Assembly: GCF_050436995.1 (NCBI RefSeq)
Contig: NC_134746.1
Location: 12,832,501-12,896,500 of the forward strand
Direction of reading: 5' to 3'
Origin: Anticarsia gemmatalis
Lineage: Eukaryota > Arthropoda > Insecta > Lepidoptera > Erebidae
DNA: 64,000 nucleotides
In this document: positions 13,801-25,800 of the stretch, piece by piece
Numbering within the stretch: the first letter of the stretch is position 1
How the letters are laid out: the number at the start of each line of letters is the position of its first letter
Position numbers and translations under genes: made by a program
Notes under the pieces: model-generated
Database searches by the model: none
What the model saw: only the letters and a program-made list of their open reading frames with translations
What the model was told of the DNA's origin: nothing

Positions 13801-16800
13801 TACAATAGCCATCATCTTCTTATAACATTCACGAATAAGCTCATCATCGTAATGGACGATCGTCTAGTAAATATTTAAAAGTCATATTTTCACTTTTTAT
13901 AACCATCATTCTGCATAATAATAAGTAATACATGGTCTTTATCACGTTAATTCAACATTACTAACATCTTAACGAAACTTTCTTGTATTACTTAGAAAAA
14001 AGTATCTTGAGTGAAAATTTAAGATAATACCCTGTAGTTTTCATAGCCGTGTAACCTTTGGTTTCGTTTTCAGACTGGTTATCAAGATGTGACGGCTGGA
14101 TCAGGGCTGATGGGTCTCGCTGGTGACGGCAAGCCGCTGTTATCTGTCGCCGACTTGGAGAGTCGACTCGTGTTCACTAGGTGTAAGGTAAATATCACCA
14201 ACTAAAATGGTCACAAACGTTGCAAGTACTTGTAACTGTAGGATTAACTATATTATTAAAATTTGTTTTCACAAAGGAGGACCGAACAAAACGGTCCTTG
14301 ATACCAATAAGGACGTGACATATGTCATTAGAAAGGTCTTATAATACTATAATAGTTACTCATTCAAAAAGTCATTTCATATCACTGTCTGAGAAAAGTT
14401 ATGGCGATATGAAAACCTTATTTTTGAGACGAGATTAATCCGAGAAATTTCAAAAAGCCACTTTTTGTTGCAGCCGTTCGTACTAAGCACGGCAGGTCGT
14501 CAATGGATCTTCGGTGGGGAGCTATCGAGGGTGGAAGGTCGCGCCGTGAGACCGTACTGGGCGCTACTGTTCAGTGACTTGCTGCTCTTTGCGACTGTGT
14601 CCAGGGACCGAGTGCTGTTCGTCACTGAGGAGCCAGTCGCGCTCGGAACTGTGTCTGAGGCACAGTTTAATGTTAGGAAAAAAGGTTGGTACTTGAGTAC
14701 TCTTTGTTGCTACTACTACAAATAAATAAGAAATCAGTAATTCATCAGTAGCTTGTAGAATCAAAGGCTCTAAAAGTCAATGTGATGAAAGCTAGTATTC
14801 AGCAAATCCTCTTTACACATGCCAAAAAAACGCCGAATAAATGTATACAAATATAGTTTTTTTAAACAAAACAACGAATCTTTAATATAAAATCGTATTC
14901 TTCACCTGTGCTTAGTCTTGAGTTATTAAAATAAGTGAATTCTAATATCGTTTCTTCCTTACAGCGACAGAATTCCGGTTAATCCTCGGTCGAACTGGCG
15001 GCGAGTCTCCCTTAGTGTCATGTGCCCCACGCACGCCACAGAGAGCACGAACCCTTGCCCTACGAGCTCCCTCTATCGACCTCAAGGCAGTCTGGCAAAG
15101 CTTACTGCAGAGGCAAATGTAAGTGATATGAATTCCCACCTTTATATATAACGTTTAGCTTTACTACCATCTCAATATAATATGAAAATTGCTGCCGTAT
15201 TGTATTTTTGGTTTAAACTGCTAACTTATTTTTTCCATCTACAGATACCGCGCCCATACGATGTCAGGAACACCTCTCGGATCACCCTTGGATTCACCAG
15301 ACCCACAGCTGACGTTCTCCCTCGCAACGCTGGACTCGCAGCAACGCCAGGTATCCGCCTCCAGCATCCAGCGGCACTCGAGCCTGGCACTCCTTCCAGC
15401 CAGCTCCTACCGTTCGCACCTCAACATGCTCGTCGAAGAACGGCCAGAGAAAGAAGTCAGAGTCAGTTTTGACGTCAGAACAAGTTCGGATTCCCCCACC
15501 CCTCAACCAGTCAGAGGCCCACTTAGCACTGTTTGGAGAACTGCCCCAACCCCTGAAACGCCTTCAGCTAATTTGTCCCCAGCGGACTCCCAGACATTCT
15601 CCTCCCATTTTGTCTCATCGTCTAGTATTGAAAAGAACGATGAACGTCCCACGTCTCCGAGCGCTCAGCTCACCCCGGACGGTGGTGAAGATTATTCAGA
15701 AAGCTCTCCCTGTAGATGGGAATCTTTTGAAGCTGATTTAGCTTTAGCAGACTTAGATGTCGACCCCTCGTACAAGCATGCAGTCGAGGAGCGCATCTTC
15801 TTGCCTGATGATCCCCTTCTACAATGTATGGCACTCCCAGAGCGACCGACGCCGCCGGCGTACTTGGAACTTTGATCCGCGGAATCGGATCCGGAGTTGG
15901 CAGACTCTTGCTTCCCCCGGAAACGTGGAAATTGGAGATAGGACCCCTTTTATTGAAATGAAGGGAATCCTCAAACGGTGTGTTCTAGTAGTCATGTTTA
16001 GCCGGTGTTTAGGAGAGAGGATCGAAAGCTTCCGCCGCGTAGACTGGCGAGAATTTGTTGGATTGTTATAAAAATTCGCTTATAGTGGAGATTAAGGTTG
16101 TGGTAACAAAATTTTGAGAGACATATTTTCGAACATTAGCAGTATTAAAAAATCTCGGTATTTTGATTATTAATAGAAGAATAATTCGTAAGTCTGATAC
16201 CCACTTATGATACGCTACCGGGTATAAATGAAAATTTACTTATCACAGAACTGAATCCACGATCGGGTATTATACAATCGCTTTAGTATAATCAAAAATG
16301 TGTATGCCAATATTTACCAAATAGAAAATCAGTGTCAAATGTAACTATAGGGTACCAATAGAGAACATTCATGTACAATACATTAACCTTTTTTGGATAA
16401 CAAGTTTGCTTAAGTCTTCCGTCCTTTTCTTAAGAAAATTCAAAAGGCTTGTTTGTTTTGGTAGTTGTTTGAACGGCGCACTATCTACTATCTACATACA
16501 ACACTCTCTGTTTCCTTCAACTGTGTAATGGAACAATTAGCTAATAATAATGTTGATGTTGTAAATGTACAGACACTGAACATTGTAAATCTGTACATAG
16601 AGTTAATTGTACAGGTCATGTGGATATTTGGCGATCAGCTTCGCGAAGTCAATCACCTAGTTGCCATCATTGCACATTAGAGCATTTTGATTTGAACAAT
16701 GCTTATTATGTTGACACGTTCATCGCCATTAGATAATAAATATATTTACAAAGAAAAATGGTAGTCGATGTTAAATGTGGATGGTTTATTTGATGCTTTT

Positions 16801-19800
16801 TTATTTCTTAGTGTAACAACTGAACACATAGAGTATTATATTCATGTAACAGCAGATGTAAATGTTAATAAACTATTAGAGGATCGTATTATTGTGTCGC
16901 TAGCATCGCAAAATGTTCACATAACCTAAACGTTTCCCGGGAAAATTTTTGTATGTGTATAAATGAGATTTTTTTTACAAATCTACGTACCTAGTTAGAA
17001 TCCGATAATTTTCGATGTCTTTGGCTGTGTGTAAATTTTTAATATAGTCTAATGTTAGTACGAGGAAAAAATTATAATTTTGAGAAAGCATTTTACTTAT
17101 AGTTCGGGTTTCTTCGTGACATATTAATGGATTAAAATAATATAAATTTGGATGTTTATGTTTAGATCGGAGCAGTATATTTCTAATTATCCGTAAATAA
17201 AGTGATTTTGTCAATGGCGAAATACATTTTTTATTTGAAACTGATGAACTTTAAGGGACCCACAATTTTGCGACGCTAACGAAATTTTTAATATTTATTA
17301 ATTTATCTACCATTTTTCTCTGTACCTATAATTATTAAGCCTGTAAAATCATGTATACTTAAAACTATTTGACCAATCTAGCTAAAAGTCTACGAACATG
17401 CTATTGATGTTTCTTGTGTAACACTTATGTTTGAATCGAACAAAGTCACGACTTAAATTGAAACGATACCTATACCTGACTCAACCTCTACCTGTCTTAT
17501 TATATTTTATGAAAAATTTGAACGATGGCTTAAAAGAAAGCCTTTTTAAAATGACAAAGTTCAAAATCTAACATTATTCTTAACAATTTTCTCGTAATGA
17601 AAGAAATAAATAATATTAACTGTTATATTATGTAAAACTACAACATGGGTGAGTACATTTTCCTGTCATCGTCAAATATCCACATAACCAAACTTTTTTT
17701 TTATTATCTAATTTATTATTATTCTGATATATAAAAAAAATACGAAGGTTACTGATAGGGTATATTATAAAACATTCTAGACTCGACGCAGTTCAGTGGA
17801 GACTCAAACAGGGGCAGGAGGTAGTGCCACTGAGGGAGCCAGGAGTACAAGAAGCAGAGGCTCAACCCTTCACCTGCAGAGGTGGATGACACAACTGCCT
17901 GAAGCCGAAGAAATGGACCCTCCGGAACCAGACATGGAGGTAAATCCTTAGCAGGATTAGCTCGTCAGTGTCGTTTGAAAGATTATTCAACTTCATACCA
18001 CGAGTTGCATATTCTTTGAATTATTTGTTTAGATGTGGAGTGTGGAAGAACTGAGAAAACGGTCCAAAGAATTAAACCTTCTAGAAGTGGCCGATCTAGT
18101 CATCAGTAACGAACCTAAAGGTTCATCACCCTGTGAAAAGAAAGAAGTCGATCGAAGCCCTTCGAAAAGCAGTAATTCTGGGAGCCAGGTTTGTAGAGAA
18201 CAAGGATTATTTAGTGTCAAGTAGAAATGTATTCCCTAATTATAAATTATATTTCAGATTACGGTAAGGACAAGCCCAGTGGTAGTAGACACGATCCCCG
18301 TCTGCAGACAGTGCCACAAAAAGTGTTTATCCAAACCAAACAGTCCCCTAGTGTCCCAAAAGGAACCGCCAGTGATACCCGCCAAACCAAAAACTGAGGC
18401 ATCGCCCCAAAACTCGAACTCTAACAAAAGTTCGGCCAGTGCGTGTAGTGCTAACTGTGGTAACCGTAAGCCAAAGAACTTCTCACATTTAGAACGTAAA
18501 GGTGCTATCAAGATACGTCCCGAGGACGCCCCTAAGGCCGCCTTGAAAGTCATAGATTCAATAGAGCAGAGCCAAAGAATGCTCAAGTCCACGTCCTACG
18601 AACTGAAAACTGACTCACCAATTCTAAGTAGAAGCGTCCATTCGAGTCATACGAAGAGTCAATTGGAGTTGAGAAAGGAGAACTCGATAAGATCTCCCAG
18701 TCCGTCTTCGAGCAGTAGAAACAGTCCACTCTCTACGAGCCACACTACTTGTAGTTCTATGGTCTTTAATTCTAGTTCTAACGATTTAAGAATGTCCAAT
18801 TCGAATATTGCCAATCAGGTACAATGCGTCATTGCTCAAGAGAAATACTTGAACGAAGTCAAATGTGTTGAAAGCATAACATTAACTAAAACTAAAACGA
18901 GCACATCAAACTACCCATCACCGGCATCTGCAAGAAAGGAACAAATAACGAGACAAAAGGCTGAAAACGTTCTAAATAAAGTGTTAGGTATGAACATCAT
19001 CACTAAGAGAGAAAATGTTGGTACTTGTTTGAAAACATCGTCAGTGTTCTTAGAAGATGATTCAATACACGAGGACGATAACGATTTCAAAATTGAGAGA
19101 GGTCTGAGAAGGTCTCCGAGGATGGGTATTTCGGCCGTGAGCAAAATGAATGGAGATATAAATAAGAAGACTGACGATATAAACGCAAACAACACGATTG
19201 ATGGATCTGACGAAGATTTAGAATTAGGACCTTTGATGTTAATGGGTTTGTCGGCTATCAATCCTGCGGCTCACTTGATGAGAGTAGAGCCTTTCAAGAG
19301 AGGATCAGCGGCAAGCCTAAACAATCCATGTTCGCGACCAGGTAGCCTTGGTTCGGCCAAGTCAGAGTCTCCTGTTCCTAACATAGCTGTTGTACCACCT
19401 ACGCCTGACTATAATTCCACTAATAAGACTGTGAGTTGAATTTGTAATATTATTGAAGTTCTCACAGATTGTTAGGAGTGTAAAATTAATATTATTTTAC
19501 AGGATGACCTTGTAGATGAGTCCCCAGATTCCCCTGATGTTCCAGACGACCTACCTTATGTTACGCTCAAAAGGTACGTAAGAACAAAGACATGACCATA
19601 CTAATATAAATATCCTTCAATCACAAGTTCATTTGCAACCATTTCGTATCAGATATGGTACGATGTCGAGCCTGGAGAGGCTACCGTCCGACGAGACTGA
19701 CGATGGCAACGTAAGACTGACAGCACAAGAGCCAGAAACGTCTAAACCTTATAACGCAGGTAACTAACAATGTTCTTTTCTCTCGTATGGTTAGTGGTCA

Positions 19801-22800
19801 ACCTGGTGTCAAAGTTGTTCAAGCCGCCCGAAAGGCCTTTGACATGGCTTAAAACGACTGTTATCTTAGTAGAAAAAAACCGGGAGCGACTATTTACGTG
19901 CCCTTGCTCGGTGACGCTCTGTTCAAAATCCAATATGCGGTCACCCATCTATAGAATGACCGCGCCAATGGTTGCTTAACCCACTGATCGTTTACCGACC
20001 GGTGAGCGTAACAGGCTATGAGCGCCTAAACAAAAAATAGTATTATAACACCACTAGATTTACGATGAAACGATTTTGTATGTTTGTATAGAAATAGTAC
20101 CGGTGAGTGGTGCCGCCGGTGGCATCATGGGCTGGACGGCAAGGGCAGGTTCCTTCGTCGTAGAAAAGATGAACATCTTCAGCTACACAGAGAGTGTGCC
20201 CAACACTTCGATAGCTCACAAACAGCCCTCGTTCTTAGAAAGGTGAGACTTTATACTTAACTAGCGTGTTAAAAACGAAATGTTTATACTATCCACCCTA
20301 TAAATAAAAGTTGCAACGTCTTTAAAAGAATTACTTTATGAAAAAAGAATATTAATATCTTTGGTTTACCGCTTCCTTTTTTGGATTCAAAATTCAATAT
20401 AACTTTTTTTGTAATCGAAGTTAATATTTTGAATATATAAGAATATAATGGAGATCACTGAAGGCATAGAAAGCAGACTGTTGACGCAGTCCTGCTAACG
20501 ACAATTTACAAATTGAGAAGTCGTGATTGAAATGAGTGGAATCGCTTGTCGTGTCATCTCAAAAATATGTTTTTTAATAATATTTTTCCAAATTAGGTGG
20601 AAATCAAGTCGATGCAGCAAAACCAACGAGCGATGAGTATGAGTGGGTGCTAAAATATGTAGAATGTTTTAATGTATTTATTAAAGTTTGTTCTAAACTA
20701 ACGCTACTTAGATTTGTGTGGAATATATTGTAATAGATTTAGAATAATCATTATAGATTTTAATCATTTTATTATGATGATAGAAATGGTAGTACAAGCT
20801 AGAATATTATGTACAACGTGACGTGTTTATTATGACTAGGCTAGCATAGATCGCTAGCTGTATTTTACATATTTTTATAAAATTAAAAAATATACGTTGA
20901 TAGACAACTATAGACATATTTTATAACAAAATTTAATTATTTTGTTTTTTATAGCAAAGACTGTTTTGTGAATTTCAATTTATTTCGATAATAAAAAATA
21001 GACAACATATTATATGATTAACCGTTATAGACATAGAGAACATTATACAATTCGTAGAGTTATTGGAATTTGAAAAGTGTAGAACTGTAAATAAATAATA
21101 AAAACGTAGATTTTATACAATAATAATATTTCATATTATATATTTGTAACTCCAAAACGTATTTTATAATAATTAGTAATACTATATTTTTATTAAAAGT
21201 TTCAAATTAGCTATTTTCATTTCCAAAAAACTATCAATTTAACAAAAAATTATAACCAAATTTCGCAGATGCCTTGGTGTGAGTGATTGGAAGTCGGCCA
21301 TTGGCACAGAGGAAGGTACAGGCGAGACAGGGGAGGGAAGTGGAGCGAGCGGTGAAGAAGCTTGGGGCACTCCTTCATCTGGCGACCTGTCAGACAACTT
21401 GCCGGACTCTGAACATGGGACATTATCGGTAATGATCACTTACAAAGAAAATACTAATGTATAATTAGACTCTAGCTTTGACAGTCCTGACATCTGTATG
21501 CATATTCTGCCATCGTAAATCTAAACACAGTAGCTTCAAAATATGCGTTTTGAGAAAAACGCGGTTGAAGTTTAATGGTTAATTTTTGCTCTCATGAAGA
21601 TACTAATTATTGTATATTATTTCATGCAACTTTTAATGTTAGTATATAGTTAAATCTTTGATTCTGTATATATATATCTAGTATATTATTATTGTATAAA
21701 TAATAAAATTAGATAATGTGTTTTAAGCTAGGGTAATAATATAATATTTTTTTCTTTTTTAAGTTACAACACGGTAACTCAACGGTTACTGTGTTGTAAC
21801 CAAGTTTTACCTATTACTGTGTTGTAACTTTGTAAAGATATTAACATTAGGGGAATTACGACACAGTAAGTATGTACATACTGTGTTATAACTATGTTTC
21901 TTAGAAATACGTATAAAATCAGTAATACAGTAAATGAGATACTGTGATTTATTCAAGTATTTGTTGTTTATTTATGAACCATATTTTATACGCAATCACA
22001 GTAACTGAAGAAGCCGTGTTATAATCAAGCAAAAAAAGAAAAATTATAATCTATTCACGTTAAAAAAACACAGTTAGTAGTGAGATACTGTTATTTAATT
22101 TAAAATAACACACATACTGTATTTTTTATTAAAAAAAATGTTTTTTTTGTAAAAATACTGTGTTTTTATTTAATGTATTTCGGTAACTATCCATCGTACA
22201 AACAAACCGAAAACTTTCTCAAATAGCCCGCGGTCTCCTGATTCCAAAGAACTAAACAAAGTATAAACACAGTAACTTAAGTTACTGTGTTTACATTTAC
22301 GACGGCAGTATTGTGTATTTTAGTTTTGACTGCCTCTACGGCGCAGTGGTTGAAGTCGCCACGCCACTACCATTATCTCAAGAGGTCGGGGATTCGATTT
22401 CCACACGGAACAATTATATTTCTGCAATCCACACATAATTGCTTTGGGTCTACATTGTAGTATAGCAGCCAAAGCCATTGAAGATCCCGGGCTTTAGGCT
22501 TCTTGTAATCTCGCGTATAAGTTTTTTTTTTATATAATATATAACAAGAATAGCCTCCATTGTACTCGTACATAGTAATAGAGGACAGATTTTTAAACTC
22601 TTTGAATGGAGAATCCTTCACCGTTTCAGTCGCCAACGAAGTCTTCATCATCGTACGCGGGAGATGATGATACAGAGCTGATGATGGATGAACTCCTCAT
22701 GGCACCGACTATTACTGGACCTACGACTTTAAGGCCTTTACTTCCGAGGTAAATGTTATAAAAAAACAGTAATTATATACGAATTTTAAAGTAGTCTCCT

Positions 22801-25800
22801 AGAATTTTAATTAAAATTCTGCATTTTCGAGGCTGAGTATAAAAAAGCTAAAGCATATGAGCATATTCACGCTATTTATTAATAAGTGCGAATCCACGCA
22901 GTAAAATTAATAATTTTAACTCAATTGGGTGTTAAGTCATGCTCCTGGATTCTCTCTTAAAGCCAAATCACTATAATTATGAAAGCCTAAATTACTTCAA
23001 TAGAATCACGCAATTTCTTGCAATACGCTTCTAAATGATAATGCTAGCATTTCATGAATCTTTAGCTATCAATAAAATAATTCAATCGTGCACCAATCGG
23101 CAATAAACATACAAATTTTGAACACATAACTAATGATAACAATGAATGTAGGGACGTTTTTAGGAGAAGGCTTGAGCCTCTCATGGAAGAAGAATGTTCC
23201 GATAGCGGCAGTGACGACAACAAGGCAACCCCCACCAACTCTGACGACCAGGTGAATATTAGCCCTGAAATAGAACAACTATACTTGCACCAAAGTTCTA
23301 TAACCCTTTAGAAATATCACTAAATTGTTTAATGTAAAAATATCTCATCTGCACAAACTATCCCCAAACACAGTCGAATTTTGGTGCAAAAACCTGTTGA
23401 AAATTAATTTAATGTTGATTATATTATAATAATACGTAATTATAATATTTAGTATATTACCTCAATATACATATTTGTTTACATAAAACTTAATATACGT
23501 AATAATTCTGTATTGTCTGTCAAAATTGATACACTAAATTTTATTTTGCAGTTATATCCCGATGTAATAAACTTATACTTAATAATTTTATCACTAGGTT
23601 GGAATTATGTCAAATTTGACAGACCTCAAGTATATAGTTGTGTAGGATATAAGGTATCGTTGTTACAATCATAGCATGCCAATAACCGTAAAAACGAAGA
23701 ATGTTATTGGATACAGCATGCTTGTTGCATGACATATTTGGATAAAACCTATAATATATGTTTAATATGTTGACTCTACTTAGATTCACTTTGGACCACG
23801 ACCTTTTCGATAGTAATCTTAATCGCGTTTGTTTTGAAAAGAGCAAAATTCCAAATTTGATGAAAGTCACTTTGATATTATCCCTGGAGCCGGGTCCGGG
23901 TTATTGGCAAATCCCAGTAAGGTCCCGTAGCTAGGTTAAATCTCACATTGTGACTGGTCCGCTGGTGCGGCGCTTGGCGCAGGGCAGCGAGCGTGGCCTC
24001 GATGCTGACGACTGTTGCGACGCGCCGCACCCGCCGCCCTCTGCTTCCGAACAAGGTGAGTCTATCTGGATGACTTACTCGAGCGCGGTAAGTGCGTAGA
24101 AGTACACAATGAAAATTGACTGAGAGAGACTTAAATCCATTACATTCTATAGTAGGGATCATTTTAGAAGGAACCATCGTAGTGGACGAAAAAGTTATGC
24201 GTAGAAGATTAGTGGAATACGATATTTCAAAAATATTTTTATTCAAAACTTCAAGTTCTATGACTTCTGTTTTACTGTACACAACAAGAGATTTTCAAGA
24301 TGATGAATGTATGTATGAATCTGATGAAATTCACATGAGCTTGACGTGGTTCAACATGATCGACATTATCTGCACACAACACAGTGTCAAGCACTCATAC
24401 CATTACTAACAGAGAAAATACATTTTGACAGAAAAGTGGACAGCTTGACATTTGATCGAAGGTGAGAAGACAAAACATACGATCTCATCTCAATTTAACA
24501 CAAAAATATGACGATATTTCTGCAAATTAATATTTTTCAAAGACGCACGATTCGTATCGAAGGAGCACGATGCATGTTTATGTGTACGAGATACACATTT
24601 TACCAGAAGTTTTATCATCAGCTTCAATTTTAAGCCTTTTTCATACGCAGCTTAAAATTAATCAAATTTCTGGTAAACAGCAAAAGGTAATTTTATTGTT
24701 GTACCCCGTAAACCTAGCACGGTATCGATATGTAGTTAGCACTCCACTATGTACATTCATATTTAATATATTTTATCAATTTATTCAATACATACTGACT
24801 ATCAAACAAGACACACACTGTATAACTGGACACGAATTTGAGTTTTATGATTGATGTTATAAGGTTTGTTTTGGTTTGTCAGAACCAGAGGGCGGGGGTG
24901 CGGGCGCCGCAGCGGATGCTGGAGGGGAGCGAGGTGGTGGCGCCGGGTGCCAGCTGAGCCCCGACCGGACACCCACCAACGAAGCGCCCTCGACGCCCTT
25001 ACTATCTGGTTAGTTAATCCACTACAATTTCTTCTATCAAATCTTGTGACAGACAATGATCTAACGAATGCATGAATGATCTAATGCAGACAATAGATAC
25101 AATGCAACAATTGCATGCAGTCATTACGCATACAAATCTTTAAATAATTACCAAGAAAACAAAAAAAAACGGGATACAATGCACGTTAGTAGAAATGGAA
25201 CAATATATTGAAGACGAAAGTGACAATGGTTAACGTTTGAACAACTTGTCCAGTTTCAAAAGAGTTTGCGGAGGTGCGTGCCGCTGTTGGAGCTGGTCGT
25301 CGGGGCTCAGCCAGCTCGGACAGCACGCCCTCCACACTCGAGCGCACCACTATACACAACCCCACGACCACGACCGCCACGCACCACCAGCCTTCACCAG
25401 GTATGTACCATGGAACAAACCATTCGCAGCTTTGCATGGACTGTCATTATAAAATAAGAAGGATTCCTTTTAAACCCAATTTAAGTGGGTTATTTTGTAT
25501 TCGAATTCCTATAACGTTCAATTTTTGAAGAAATTTATTATGTCTTAATTTTATTTTATCAAAAAATATTTAAGAAGCTTTTTAAAGATAAAGGGTAATA
25601 CTGTTTTTTAACGTATGCAAACATGCACAATAACTAATTCATCGCTGGACTGATTATTAGAAGTCGTAGATTAGTTTTGGTCTAAAATAAATTTGATCCC
25701 TATAATTTGTATATCTCATACTGATAGGTGACGGGCAGTGACAATATAGTTTATTTCACAACAATGTTCATAACATTTTGTGCTTTAGTCTTGGAGCCAG

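Noticed and set aside
16465..16680. A 71-codon + frame in the short-isoform 3' UTR
   Set aside because: No codon bias and no splice signals; sits between the stop and the poly(A) signal.
24116..24409. A 97-codon open frame on the + strand
   Set aside because: It lies in an intron, starts at a non-ATG codon, and has background composition and no recognised domain.
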